Shown here: positions 34,776-45,035 of the stretch, in pieces | How positions within the stretch are numbered: the stretch's first letter is position 1 | How the letters are laid out: each line of letters opens with the position of its first letter | NCBI GenBank assembly: GCA_938041335.1 | Contig: CALIAF010000036.1 | Span: forward strand, 104,135 to 168,134 | Source of the DNA: an uncultured Ulvibacter sp. | GTDB taxonomy: Bacteria > Bacteroidota > Bacteroidia > Flavobacteriales > Flavobacteriaceae | Direction: 5' to 3' | Length of the DNA stretch: 64,000 nt | The notes under the pieces: model-generated | Told to the model about the DNA's origin: nothing | Seen by the model: the letters and a program-made list of their open reading frames with translations, nothing else | Database searches by the model: none | Program-made: the position numbers and the translations under genes

Positions 34776-35447
34776 ATGGACATTAAAATAGCAATAGCAG
34801 ATGATGAGCTCCTTTTTAGACAAGGCTTGAGAGCGATCTTAAGCAAGCAAGAAGATATAAAAATACTCTTTGGTGCATCTGACGGCAAAGACCTTATTGA
34901 TCAACTCAACGAAGCTAGTGAAAAACCAGAGATCATTATTACAGATTTGAAGATGCCAGAAATGGATGGTGTGGAAGCCACAAAAATTATTAGAGAAACA
35001 CATCCAGATATTAAGGTCATCGCCCTAACCAGCTATTTTACTAAACCTTTTATCGTAAACATGATTGCTATAGGTGCAGTTGCATATCTTGCAAAAAACA
35101 GTACACCTGCGTTAATGGTTAAAACAATTAGAGAAGTACATGCCAAGGGCTTTTATTATGATGAGAAAGTTTTTGAGTACATAAAAGATGGAGCGAGTAA
35201 AGGGATCACTAATCTTAAAGCTGACAGCTTTAATGGGACTTCTTTATCTAAAAGAGAATTAGAAGTTTTAGAACTAATCTGTCAACAGCTCACAACCAGC
35301 GAGATAGGTGATAAGTTACATATTAGCCCAAGAACAGTAGAGGTGCATCGCAATAATTTACAAATAAAGACTGGCGTAAAAAATGTAGCTGGCCTCGTCA
35401 TCTATGCGATCCAACATAATCTCGTTACTTTTGATAAATTTTATTAG
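34776..35447 (+). CDS. LuxR/NarL-family response regulator
   Basis: Receiver (IADDELLFRQGLRAIL, IITDLKMPEMDGVEA) plus LuxR HTH (LSKRELEVLELICQQLTTSEIGDKLHISPRTVEVHRNNL). Confidence 0.94.
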   Translation: MDIKIAIADDELLFRQGLRAILSKQEDIKILFGASDGKDLIDQLNEASEKPEIIITDLKMPEMDGVEATKIIRETHPDIKVIALTSYFTKPFIVNMIAIGAVAYLAKNSTPALMVKTIREVHAKGFYYDEKVFEYIKDGASKGITNLKADSFNGTSLSKRELEVLELICQQLTTSEIGDKLHISPRTVEVHRNNLQIKTGVKNVAGLVIYAIQHNLVTFDKFY

Positions 35448-35450
35448 TCT

Positions 35451-36062
35451 TTAAAGCAATATATCTAGGCTTTCAACCTCTTCAATAATTGTTGAGTTAT
35501 ACTCTAAAGTCCATCCCATAGAACTCGTGAGAACATAGATTTTTTGCAATTCGGAAATGAGCCTGTTTTCTGCATTATGCCGCAAATCTGAAGCTTCTAT
35601 CTTCTTTTTTAAAGAGGCTTCTACACGCTTTTTGATGATGTTATAATCTTTAGCTTCAAACTGATTAAAATACTCTTGCGTCACATCATAATACTCAATA
35701 TTCGGGTTTATTTTTAATTCTGGTTCTGGTATCGATATGATGCGTACCGTTTTAGATTCTTCTAGTATTTCCGAAGTTATCTTGCTTAGATCATAGCTTA
35801 TTGTAGCCTCTGCATTGACTACTACAAGGGCCTTCTTTGTTGCCGAAAACACATCAAAATAGAATTTCTTAGAATCTTCATAGCTAAAAACCTGCGCGTA
35901 GCTACCTTCGGTTACAATAAGTTTACCTACATTTTTTAATTGCTTTTCTATCAAAGCGGTATTTGCAGTAAGTTGTTCACGCTCGTCACTTCTATGTTCG
36001 CAGTATCTTAGCCCGAAAACTAGCACAAGAGCAATGGCAATACCAAGGAGTATTTTACGCAT
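35451..36062 (-). CDS. DUF4230-like membrane-anchored protein
   Basis: 203 aa; N-terminal TM, LIVTEGSYAQVFSYEDSKKF...VNAEATISYDLSKI. Confidence 0.75.
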   Translation of the reverse strand: MRKILLGIAIALVLVFGLRYCEHRSDEREQLTANTALIEKQLKNVGKLIVTEGSYAQVFSYEDSKKFYFDVFSATKKALVVVNAEATISYDLSKITSEILEESKTVRIISIPEPELKINPNIEYYDVTQEYFNQFEAKDYNIIKKRVEASLKKKIEASDLRHNAENRLISELQKIYVLTSSMGWTLEYNSTIIEEVESLDILL

Positions 36063-36118
36063 AAAAATCTTTTAATTAAAGGTACAAAAAAGAGACCGTC
36101 AAAAAAGACTAAACCAAT

Positions 36119-36192
36119 GTCAAACTGAGCGCAGTCGAAGTTTTTAACTTAAGGATTCTCAAATAAGTTTTCGACTGCGCTCAAACTGACAA
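36119..36192. repeat. Inverted pair of TGTCAAACTGAGCGCAGTCGAAG repeats
   Basis: tgtcaaactgagcgcagtcgaagttttt ... agttttcgactgcgctcaaactgaca. Confidence 0.9.
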
Positions 36193-36239
36193 AGTGAGTT
36201 TTTTCACTTTTAGACATTCTCTTTTCATTAATGATTTTT

Positions 36240-38963
36240 CTACAACTCATATCTAACTACAAGCATCATAATTCTAGGCAACACAAAATATTGTGTTGTG
36301 GTATTAAACTGGTCGTTAAAGCTATCATTATTAATAAAGGCGGTATCTAATACATTATTGGCTTGTAATTGAAACTCCCACTTGCTATCTTCTTGCTGGT
36401 AAAATAAGTTTGCGTTAACAAAAGAATATCGATTCTCAATAGTCTGAGCGTCATTGGTGTAGTTATAAAAATCCCACTCTGCATTAAAGGTAAAATCTTT
36501 TAAGAAACGAGCATCAAAATTTGCAAAAGGGCGTTGTGTAAAGAAAGTCTGCTCTAAGCCGCCATTGTCATACTTGTTTACGTTTAATCGATATCCTAAT
36601 TCAAAATTAGGCCAATCTTTAAAGTTTGTTCTCACACTTGTGGAGTAGTTTTGAGTAAAACTTTCACTTTTTCTAATGACATCATTAATCTGGTTATTAG
36701 AAGAGCTCAAAGACAGATTAGCACTCGCTCTTAATTGCACTTTTTTAATTCGCTTACTGAAACGCGCATTACCTGACAATGTTTCGTCCGGAAAATCACT
36801 ACCAATATTAAACGGCGAACTCACTTGATTAATATTGAAAATCTGAGTTCGATTTTTAAAACCATTTACCCGTTTTGTATAACTTAAAGATCCATTTATG
36901 TTTGTATTATTAAACATGTTAAAATTAAAATAATTCAATCTGTAATTGTGGCTTAACGAGTTTTCAAGATTTCTATTTCCGCGAGAAAGGCGATTATAGT
37001 TATTAAATACAAAGGACTCTGCATAATCATTTACGTCTGTATACTGAGAACTTATACTATAATTAAACCTGAGGTTCTCACTGTTTTTTAAGTTGAAAAT
37101 CACATTAAGATCTGGGAGTAACGCCACTTCATTATCAGAGCTACTAGTACCTAATTGATCACTAGACACGTTATAATTATGAAGTGTTGCCCCAGGAGTA
37201 AATATAAATTTTCCAGATTTCACTTTATAATGTACTCCTAAAAACACATCACTAAATGTAAAATCTACGTCGTTTATAAGAGACATTGCACCACCTCCAT
37301 CATCTGGAGTTTGATTAAAATCTACACGAGAGCCATTATCTAACAACTGAAAAATATTAGAATTAAACTTCTGGTTACTATATGTGGTTCCCAATGTAAA
37401 ATTAATATTGCTTGTATTGTTAAGCACATAATAATGGTCCAGTTTAACATCAAGTTTATTCGTCTTTACATTCTTATCTTGATTAATACTATAACGGTTC
37501 TGGTCTTCATCAATGGGCAGTATGCCACTAAAAGGAATTAAATCTGTAATTGCATTATAAAATGGATCTTCATTTTGATACAAATGCTGTAACTGTCCAG
37601 CAAAAATATTCTTCTCATTTAAAGTGTAGTAGGCATTCACATTTTGATTTATGGAATAAGGTTTATTCTCCTTAATTTCCTCTATATCATTACTGGTACC
37701 ATCAAACTGCGACAAGACATTGGCATCTTCTTCTTGAGAGCTAGCTCTCAAAAGCACATCATAATCTAATTGAAGTTCCGCACTTGGCTTATAGGCTGCA
37801 CTCATTTTGAGCATCGCTAGCTTATTATTTTGATCTGTAGCACTGTTTGTATTTTCTTGAGTACCCGTAGCAATATACTGACGTATAGAGTTATTGATAA
37901 TATTTGTAGAGTTATCTGAAGCAATCCCAAAACCACTAATATCTAGACTTTTATTTACAGCATAACTAAAGTTACCCGCAAAAAACTTAGTTTCAATTTC
38001 GTTTGCTCTATCGTTCTGTGTCACAGCAAAACCAAGACCGCTATCGCTTATATTAAAACGAGTACCACCTCCTTGATTAAAATTTCTAAATCCACCAGTG
38101 AAGTTAAAATAATCTCTAAATGTAAATGGAACCTCGCCTATGTTATTAAAGTCTGTAATAAAGTTTAGACTGTATTTAGGGTTGTAATAAAATAATTTAG
38201 GATGGGCCAAATAACCTGCTTCATCACCTATGGCACCACCACCAGCGGCGATCTCACCAAACCAAAAATTCTTTTTACCTTCTTTTAACTTAATATTTAT
38301 TGCCACATTATCCTGGTCATTACCAAGACCACGCATTTGCCCTACCTCATTATAATTACGTAAGACTTCTATTTTATCTACTGCGTCTGCAGGTATATTT
38401 TTTGTGGCCAGTTTAGAATCTCCATCAAAGAAATCTTTACCCTCTATCATCACTTTTTGGACGGCTTTTCCTTCCACTTCTATCTCACCATCTTCATTAA
38501 CTTCCATCCCAGGTAAATTTTTAAGCACATCACCTAGCTTTCGTTCTTCACCCGTTTTAAAACTATCTGCATTATAAATTATGGTATCGCCCCTTACAGT
38601 TACAGGCATTTCATAAACAATTTCCACACCATCAAGCTGCGATGCTAATGGGTTTAAAACAAAGTTTTGGGTAAAGTCTTGACCATCTTCTGCTACTGTA
38701 ACCGTCTTTTCTTGGGTCTGATATCCTAAAAAACTAGCTTTTAAAACATACGTCTCATTCTTAGGAAGATCCAGCTTGTATCTTCCTTCAAAGTTTGTGA
38801 TTGCATAAGATTCTAAATCTCCTGTACTGCTCTTTGTAGCAATAACATTTGCAAACTCTAAGGGCTCACCAATAGAATCTTTGATAACCCCTTGCATCTT
38901 TACGCTCTGTGCAGATGAGGCAATAGAAAGTAATAGGGCACATGCCCACAATAGATTTTTCAT
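36240..38963 (-). CDS. Outer membrane beta-barrel/TonB-dependent receptor-like protein with CarboxypepD_reg-like N-terminus
   Basis: 907 aa; MQGVIKDSIGEPLEFANVIATK...YAITNFEGRYKLDLP, plug-like DVLKNLPGMEVNEDGEIEVEGK, aromatic beta-barrel strands. Confidence 0.88.
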   Translation of the reverse strand: MKNLLWACALLLSIASSAQSVKMQGVIKDSIGEPLEFANVIATKSSTGDLESYAITNFEGRYKLDLPKNETYVLKASFLGYQTQEKTVTVAEDGQDFTQNFVLNPLASQLDGVEIVYEMPVTVRGDTIIYNADSFKTGEERKLGDVLKNLPGMEVNEDGEIEVEGKAVQKVMIEGKDFFDGDSKLATKNIPADAVDKIEVLRNYNEVGQMRGLGNDQDNVAINIKLKEGKKNFWFGEIAAGGGAIGDEAGYLAHPKLFYYNPKYSLNFITDFNNIGEVPFTFRDYFNFTGGFRNFNQGGGTRFNISDSGLGFAVTQNDRANEIETKFFAGNFSYAVNKSLDISGFGIASDNSTNIINNSIRQYIATGTQENTNSATDQNNKLAMLKMSAAYKPSAELQLDYDVLLRASSQEEDANVLSQFDGTSNDIEEIKENKPYSINQNVNAYYTLNEKNIFAGQLQHLYQNEDPFYNAITDLIPFSGILPIDEDQNRYSINQDKNVKTNKLDVKLDHYYVLNNTSNINFTLGTTYSNQKFNSNIFQLLDNGSRVDFNQTPDDGGGAMSLINDVDFTFSDVFLGVHYKVKSGKFIFTPGATLHNYNVSSDQLGTSSSDNEVALLPDLNVIFNLKNSENLRFNYSISSQYTDVNDYAESFVFNNYNRLSRGNRNLENSLSHNYRLNYFNFNMFNNTNINGSLSYTKRVNGFKNRTQIFNINQVSSPFNIGSDFPDETLSGNARFSKRIKKVQLRASANLSLSSSNNQINDVIRKSESFTQNYSTSVRTNFKDWPNFELGYRLNVNKYDNGGLEQTFFTQRPFANFDARFLKDFTFNAEWDFYNYTNDAQTIENRYSFVNANLFYQQEDSKWEFQLQANNVLDTAFINNDSFNDQFNTTTQYFVLPRIMMLVVRYEL

Positions 38964-38989
38964 GATTTTTTTGATTGGTTAATAAAAGA

Positions 38990-39904
38990 CTAATTTCTAC
39001 CTCGACCGCCACGACCGCCGCTTCCTCTAAAGTTCTCTCGCATTTCTTCAGTCTTCTCTTTTACTATTTTATTGAACTCCTCACGAGTTACTTCTTTTCC
39101 CTTTTCAGGCTTTTTAATATCAATCCCGTCTGTTGGGTTCACCACGATTTTTGAGCAAAGTATGGTTTGTCTGTCTATGTTTAGTTCTAAAATCAAACCT
39201 GGTAATCCTCCATATTCTGCAGGTCCATTTTTTACAGGTATCTGCGGGGTAAACCAAGCGGTTACCGTAAGCGTCTTAGGCACTTCTATCTGGCTCATTG
39301 GGTCTTCTGCAAGCTCCTTATCTGCCTTTGCTTTTGCAATACTGTCCGCTTTCTTTTCTTCTGCATTACGATTTCCTCTGTCAGCGCGACCTCCTCTAGG
39401 GCCTCTTCTACGCGCAAAACTGAAATCGTTTTCATCTATATTCTTTATCGCAGTTGCTTTTATAGCAAAGTATTCTCCTATCATCTTCTGCTCCTTAGTT
39501 ACTTGCCAGTCTAGGTTTGCAATGGTATCCCTTATTAAAAACTCTTTTCCAAAAAACTCACGCTCTTCTAGCATCTCATTGCTTGCCACATCCTTATACT
39601 GCTTTCCAGGAGAAAAACTCCCCATCATCATGCGCATCCCACCTCTACCACCAGATCCTGTTTCTAGTTTCTCTTCTTCTATATAGGTAGATTCTTCACC
39701 ATCAAAAGAAAGAATGAAGGTTTTTTCTAACATACTTTTCATACGCTGGGCAATTTGCTTCTTCATGTCTTCGCTCATCTCACGACCGCCAAAACCGTCC
39801 ATATCAACAGTAGTTTTAGACTCGTAGTAGGCTTTCCCGCTTACGTTTTGTGCTCCAAGTGTAAAACTCGCTAAGGCAATTGCAATTAAAAATAGGTTTT
39901 TCAT
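38990..39904 (-). CDS. GLPGLI family protein
   Basis: Signal peptide; NGPAEYGGLPGLILELN; Gly/Arg-rich C-terminus FRGSGGRGGRGRN. Confidence 0.9.
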   Translation of the reverse strand: MKNLFLIAIALASFTLGAQNVSGKAYYESKTTVDMDGFGGREMSEDMKKQIAQRMKSMLEKTFILSFDGEESTYIEEEKLETGSGGRGGMRMMMGSFSPGKQYKDVASNEMLEEREFFGKEFLIRDTIANLDWQVTKEQKMIGEYFAIKATAIKNIDENDFSFARRRGPRGGRADRGNRNAEEKKADSIAKAKADKELAEDPMSQIEVPKTLTVTAWFTPQIPVKNGPAEYGGLPGLILELNIDRQTILCSKIVVNPTDGIDIKKPEKGKEVTREEFNKIVKEKTEEMRENFRGSGGRGGRGRN

Positions 39905-40144
39905 CTTAATATAATATTTAAAATAGTGGAAGATGGAATGCCCTTATATTTCAATTCATTTAAATTAAAATTAATCATAAGGCATTTCATAATATCGATT
40001 TATATAGGTGTTAGTGCTAATTCTTCGAAAACGTTACAGACATTAACACTTTCCTAACACCCATTAGACGATACTTTTTATCAATTACTTCGCAGTCTGT
40101 AAATATTTTAAAATTTCAGCAGGAATAATCAAACCTATTTAAAC

Positions 40145-40999
40145 TTATCCTCCTATTTTAATTACCATATTGTCGCCACTACCTCTCCTTCCATTTCCAC
40201 CATGAAATTGCTCCATCATTTCTGCAGATTTTTTCTCCTGTATTTTATCGTACGCCTCTTGGGTCACCACTTTTCCTTTAGTAGGCTGTTCTATTTCTAT
40301 AGGTTGCTCTGGGTTTATTACCACCCTAGAACATAAAATGGTTTGCTTCCCATCTTCTATTTCTAATATTAATCCTGGTAATCCCCAAAACCCTGAAGGG
40401 CCATGTGGTACTGGTATATCAAGTGTGTACCAAGCCGTTGTTGTTTTTGACTCTGTTTTTGTCACTAACTCATCTGTTAAGCTATCAAAAGTTTGATTCT
40501 CTACATCTCTTGTCCAGGTAGCTTTAAAACAAGTATAATTTCCTATGTTTTTTATTTCTTTCTCAAGCACCCATTCTGGCTTTTCTGCTGCGTCTTTAAT
40601 TAAAAACGGCTTATCCATAATTTCGGTTTCATTTACAAATGTTGCTTCTTTAGTATTTCGGTACAAAATATCTGAACCACCAGAAAACTTAATCTGAATA
40701 CCACTAGACGATGCCGCAGATGGCGTGTCTAGCTTCTCAACTTCTGTATATAATGACTCTTCTGTGTTAAAATTGAGTGTAAATTCTTTCTGCATTTGTT
40801 TTCTTAACTGTGCCATAAGAGAGGCTTGCATATCATTATTCACCTTGGTGCTATCCATCTTGATATCCATCTTAGTATCTGTCTTATAGGTAGCAACTCC
40901 TTTTATTTGTTGCCCAAAAGAGGAGGCCGTTACTAACAGAAGGATCATTGTTGTTGTAAATAGTGTTTTCATATTTTCTGTAATTTTAAAGTGATTCAA
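40145..40999 (-). CDS. GLPGLI family protein (tandem paralog)
   Basis: Signal peptide; HGPSGFWGLPGLILEIEDGKQTILCSRVVINP; likely start at MKTLFTTT. Confidence 0.9.
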   Translation of the reverse strand: MNHFKITENMKTLFTTTMILLLVTASSFGQQIKGVATYKTDTKMDIKMDSTKVNNDMQASLMAQLRKQMQKEFTLNFNTEESLYTEVEKLDTPSAASSSGIQIKFSGGSDILYRNTKEATFVNETEIMDKPFLIKDAAEKPEWVLEKEIKNIGNYTCFKATWTRDVENQTFDSLTDELVTKTESKTTTAWYTLDIPVPHGPSGFWGLPGLILEIEDGKQTILCSRVVINPEQPIEIEQPTKGKVVTQEAYDKIQEKKSAEMMEQFHGGNGRRGSGDNMVIKIGG

Positions 41000-41148
41000 T
41001 CATTAATAACTGGCTTGATTCTATTCTATTTCCGAAGCCATTTTTTTACCCTACAAAGATGCGCAAAATGAATACTACTTAAAGTTAATGAATGTTAACG
41101 TGTGTTAACCGGCTTGTGAAACAGCAGATTATGTGTGTTATTTGTAAT

Positions 41149-42669
41149 ATGCAAGAGCGCAATTACAAAACCATACTCTATTTTATTGCAGGTGTTATAG
41201 GCATCACATTAGCAATGCAAGCCTTCTGGAATTACAAAAATTACCAGACTGGCAAACAACAACTTGTTAATGAGGTGCAAAATAGTATTGACAACGCAGT
41301 AGACACCTATTATGCGGACCTCGCCACAAAAAACATGATAGGGATTACATTAACTGATGAGGGGGTGCATAGTGATCAAAAGTCACTTGATAGTTTATTT
41401 TATTCTTTTGAAAACTTAGATCCATTTGCGCACAATTCGGATAAAAATGTGCACTTTAATATAAATATCTCAGATACTACAGCAACTAGATTAAAGATAT
41501 TCTCGAAGGACGGGATAAAAAACCAAGACACGCTATTCACTACTATAAAAGCAACAGACAGTTTAAAAAGAAGTCTTGCTAATTGGAATCTAACTACTGA
41601 TTCGCTGCGCAGCAATCCTCTTGCAAAGCTGACTTCCCGTGTAATTTATGCCTTAACAGAAGAAATGGTAGACATAAAAACATTAGACACATTATTTAAA
41701 AAAGAATTAAAAAGAAAAGAAATAAACATACAACACCAGCTAGAGTTAGCTTACTCTCCTTTTAGTAAAAGCACAAAAAACATTCGTATTCCAGCCACAT
41801 TTGAAACAAAGCAAGAAATATTAACCACGTTTTCAAGTGCAGATGTACTCCCTAAAAATACGCAGATTTTTGTAAAATTTAGTAATGTAACTGGAACCAT
41901 TCTTAAACGAAATAGTATAGGTCTCTTGTTATCCTTTTTGTTTTCCATGGCTATTATTCTTAGCCTATTATACCTCCTTAAGGTAATAAAAAACCAAAAA
42001 CAGCTCGCCGAAATAAAGAATGATTTAATTAGTAACATCACTCACGAGTTTAAAACACCCATCGCCACCATAGGTGCTGCGATGGAAGGTATTAAAGTTT
42101 TTAATACAGATAATGACACTGAGAAAACCTTAAAATATGCGACAATATCTGCCACGCAAGTAGAAAAATTAAATGGAATGGTCGAAAAATTATTGGAGAC
42201 CGCAACCTTAGATAGCGAAAGGCTAAAACTAAACTATGAGGACACTGATCTTATTCATCTACTTAACACCATTGCAGCAAAAGAGTTATTTGCTTTGCCA
42301 GACAAAACAATAACCTTTAATGCATTAGTGGATGTTTGTACTTATCCAATAGATCGTTTTCATTTTGAGAATGCCATGAATAACATCTTAGATAATGCCC
42401 TCAAGTACGGCGGAAATAAGATTGAAATATCCCTAGTAAAGGGGGTTGAAGATATTGAAATAATTATCGCAGATAGCGGCTCAAAATTAACCGCTACACA
42501 CAGTAAGCAAATTTTTAATAAATTCTATCGCGTACCCAAAGGAAACACTCATGACATTAAGGGATTTGGTATTGGATTATTTTATACAAAAGCGATAATA
42601 GAAAAACATCGGGGAGAAATAGCTGTATCCGTAAAACCAACATCGTTTAACATCACATTACCTTTATGA
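41149..42669 (+). CDS. Sensor histidine kinase (HisKA/HATPase)
   Basis: Two TMs; LISNITHEFKTPIATIGAAMEGI, NNILDNALKYGG, GFGIGLFYTKAIIEKHRGEI. Confidence 0.92.
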   Translation: MQERNYKTILYFIAGVIGITLAMQAFWNYKNYQTGKQQLVNEVQNSIDNAVDTYYADLATKNMIGITLTDEGVHSDQKSLDSLFYSFENLDPFAHNSDKNVHFNINISDTTATRLKIFSKDGIKNQDTLFTTIKATDSLKRSLANWNLTTDSLRSNPLAKLTSRVIYALTEEMVDIKTLDTLFKKELKRKEINIQHQLELAYSPFSKSTKNIRIPATFETKQEILTTFSSADVLPKNTQIFVKFSNVTGTILKRNSIGLLLSFLFSMAIILSLLYLLKVIKNQKQLAEIKNDLISNITHEFKTPIATIGAAMEGIKVFNTDNDTEKTLKYATISATQVEKLNGMVEKLLETATLDSERLKLNYEDTDLIHLLNTIAAKELFALPDKTITFNALVDVCTYPIDRFHFENAMNNILDNALKYGGNKIEISLVKGVEDIEIIIADSGSKLTATHSKQIFNKFYRVPKGNTHDIKGFGIGLFYTKAIIEKHRGEIAVSVKPTSFNITLPL

Positions 42670-43346
42670 GCCAACCAACCATATTATTAGCTGAAGATGA
42701 AGCCTCCCTTGGAATGATCGTAAAAGAAAGTCTAGAAAGTCGCGATTTTAAGGTGATACATTGTGAAAACGGCGAACTAGCCTTAGCGCAATATCTAGCA
42801 CAAAAACCAGACCTTTTAGTACTAGATGTAATGATGCCTAAAATGGATGGTTTCGCGTTAGCAAAAGAAGTTCGCAAGCAAGATGCGCAAATACCAATCA
42901 TATTCTTAACCGCAAAGTCTCAGCCCAAAGACGTTGTAGAAGGTTTTGAGAGTGGTGGCAATGATTATGTAAAAAAGCCATTTAGCATAGAAGAACTAAT
43001 TGTTAGAATAGAACATTTGCTACAACGTAAAAAACTACAGATCACAACCTCGGAAATACTAATAGCCGATTATATCTTTCAGTTTAAGAAACAAACGCTC
43101 CAATACAAAAAAGAAGTTCCAGTCTCGCTCACGCATCGCGAAGCACATTTACTCTATCATCTTAATAACAATAAAAACGAGGTCTTAGACAGAAGTGTCA
43201 TCTTAAACAAACTTTGGAATAATGACGACTTTTTTAGTGCTAGAAGTATGGATGTTTATATTTCTAAGCTCCGAAAAAAATTAAAACAAGATGAGCGTAT
43301 TCAGATTATTAATGTACGTGGGTTTGGGTATAAATTAGTGTATTAA
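42666..43346 (+). CDS. OmpR/PhoB-family response regulator
   Basis: ILLAEDEASLGMIVKESLE, LLVLDVMMPKMDGFALAKEVR, C-terminal winged helix SMDVYISKLRKKLKQDERIQIINVRGFGYKLVY. Confidence 0.94.
   Translation: MSQPTILLAEDEASLGMIVKESLESRDFKVIHCENGELALAQYLAQKPDLLVLDVMMPKMDGFALAKEVRKQDAQIPIIFLTAKSQPKDVVEGFESGGNDYVKKPFSIEELIVRIEHLLQRKKLQITTSEILIADYIFQFKKQTLQYKKEVPVSLTHREAHLLYHLNNNKNEVLDRSVILNKLWNNDDFFSARSMDVYISKLRKKLKQDERIQIINVRGFGYKLVY
43239..43346 (+). repeat. 108-bp direct repeat, copy 1 (3' end of response regulator gene)
   Basis: gctagaagtatgg...taaattagtgtattaa. Confidence 0.97.
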
Positions 43347-43442
43347 TCTTTTCGAGTTGTCTGGTGGTTGTTCTCAAAAAAACAAAACTTTTTCTGTTTG
43401 TTTTTTAGAGAACTTTGCGTTGTTGCCCATTGCCTTTTTTTA

Positions 43443-43550
43443 GCTAGAAGTATGGATGTTTATATTTCTAAGCTCCGAAAAAAATTAAAACAAGATGAGC
43501 GTATTCAGATTATTAATGTACGGGGGTTTGGGTATAAATTAGTGTATTAA
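43443..43550 (+). repeat. 108-bp direct repeat, copy 2
   Basis: Offset 204 nt; one mismatch seen (T at 43319 vs G at 43523). Confidence 0.97.
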
Positions 43551-43582
43551 AAAAGCTTCATTTTTTTGTACCTTGTCCGCAT

Positions 43583-44356
43583 ATGACTCGGTTTGTTTTT
43601 ATTCTTCTTGTAAGTGTTTCCTGCTTCGGGCAGGAACTAGTTATAATTGACACTACGCCTTTACTTGTGGATACTTTTATTGGTATAGACGATTATAAAA
43701 ATACATTTACAATTACCGACAACATCATATCAAAAACAGGAGCGAAAGGAGATTTTGAATATAGCGACATTCAATTAGGTGATATTACCACGATTGACGC
43801 CATTAACCCATTGAAAATTGTAGTCTATTATCAAGACTTTAATACGGTAGTTTTTCTGGACAATAGATTGAGTGAGATAGAACGTATTGATTTTAACACC
43901 CTTCCTATCTTTATTAATACAGGGGCAGCCAGGAATGCAGGCAATAATAGACTTTGGTTGTTAAATACAGATACACAGCAAATTGAGCTATATAATTATA
44001 ATACTCAAAATAGAATTGAAATAAGCCAACCCATTACGGCTAATATAGAAGCTGTAACATCAAATTTCAATTTTTTATACGTGCTCACAAAACAAGAAGT
44101 AAGGCAATATAACCTTTATGGAAGTCTACTTCATGTGCTGCCTGTATTAGAAGGTATTTCGCTCACACAGGACAATGGCAATCTATTAGTATCTACCGCC
44201 AGTCAATTGCTTTACAAGACAAAAGAAATGGATAGTTTTAACCCGCTTTCCTATCAAGAAATACTAAAGGTTAACTTGCAACTTCGTCAAGATTTACTGT
44301 ATATTTATAACGGAGAAAAAATCGCTACTTTTAGCCTGAACCCACCAAAGAAGTAA
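43583..44356 (+). CDS. Secreted hypothetical protein, beta-propeller-like
   Basis: 257 aa; signal peptide MTRFVFILLVSVSCFGQ. Confidence 0.6.
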   Translation: MTRFVFILLVSVSCFGQELVIIDTTPLLVDTFIGIDDYKNTFTITDNIISKTGAKGDFEYSDIQLGDITTIDAINPLKIVVYYQDFNTVVFLDNRLSEIERIDFNTLPIFINTGAARNAGNNRLWLLNTDTQQIELYNYNTQNRIEISQPITANIEAVTSNFNFLYVLTKQEVRQYNLYGSLLHVLPVLEGISLTQDNGNLLVSTASQLLYKTKEMDSFNPLSYQEILKVNLQLRQDLLYIYNGEKIATFSLNPPKK

Positions 44357-44360
44357 AACT

Positions 44361-44975
44361 ATGCATGTTGCCATAGCTGGAAATATAGGATCTGGAAAAA
44401 CCACCCTAACTCGCTTATTAGCAAAACATTATAAATGGAAACCTCAATATGAAGATGTTGAAGACAATCCATACTTAGATGACTTTTACAACTCCATGGA
44501 GCGCTGGTCATTTAACTTACAAATTTATTTTTTAAACAGTCGTTTTAGACAAATTCTTGAGATTAGAGAGAAAGGTAAAAAAGTAATTCAGGATCGAACG
44601 ATTTATGAGGACGCCTATATTTTTGCACCTAATCTTCATGCGATGGGATTAATGACAAATCGCGATTATGAAAATTACAAATCACTTTTTGATCTTATGG
44701 AAAGTGTGACTGAAGGCCCAGATCTTCTCATTTATTTACGTAGCTCTATCCCTAATCTAGTGAGCCAGATTCACAAACGTGGGCGTGAGTATGAAAACAG
44801 TATTAGCATTGATTATTTAAGTCGACTTAACGAGCGTTATGAGGCTTGGATTACTACTTATGACAAAGGGAATATCATCATTCTAGATGTGGATGATTTA
44901 AATTTTGTGGATAACCCTGAGCATTTAGGTCAGATTATCAATAAAATTGATGCAGAGATAAATGGCTTGTTTTAG
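44361..44975 (+). CDS. Deoxynucleoside kinase family protein
   Basis: HVAIAGNIGSGKTTLTRLLA, QDRTIYEDAYIFA, LIYLRSSIPNLVSQIHKRGREYE. Confidence 0.92.
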   Translation: MHVAIAGNIGSGKTTLTRLLAKHYKWKPQYEDVEDNPYLDDFYNSMERWSFNLQIYFLNSRFRQILEIREKGKKVIQDRTIYEDAYIFAPNLHAMGLMTNRDYENYKSLFDLMESVTEGPDLLIYLRSSIPNLVSQIHKRGREYENSISIDYLSRLNERYEAWITTYDKGNIIILDVDDLNFVDNPEHLGQIINKIDAEINGLF

Positions 44976-45035
44976 ATAAAATCTATTCCGTCTTTTTTTT
45001 TTATAATTAGCATTCAATAATTTTAAAATACAATT

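Noticed and set aside
39072-39686. 204 aa plus-strand ORF
   Set aside because: Fully antisense to a well-supported GLPGLI gene; low-complexity composition.
43368-43550. 60 aa ORF as an independent gene
   Set aside because: Its C-terminal half is the duplicated response-regulator tail; it lacks the rest of the DNA-binding domain.
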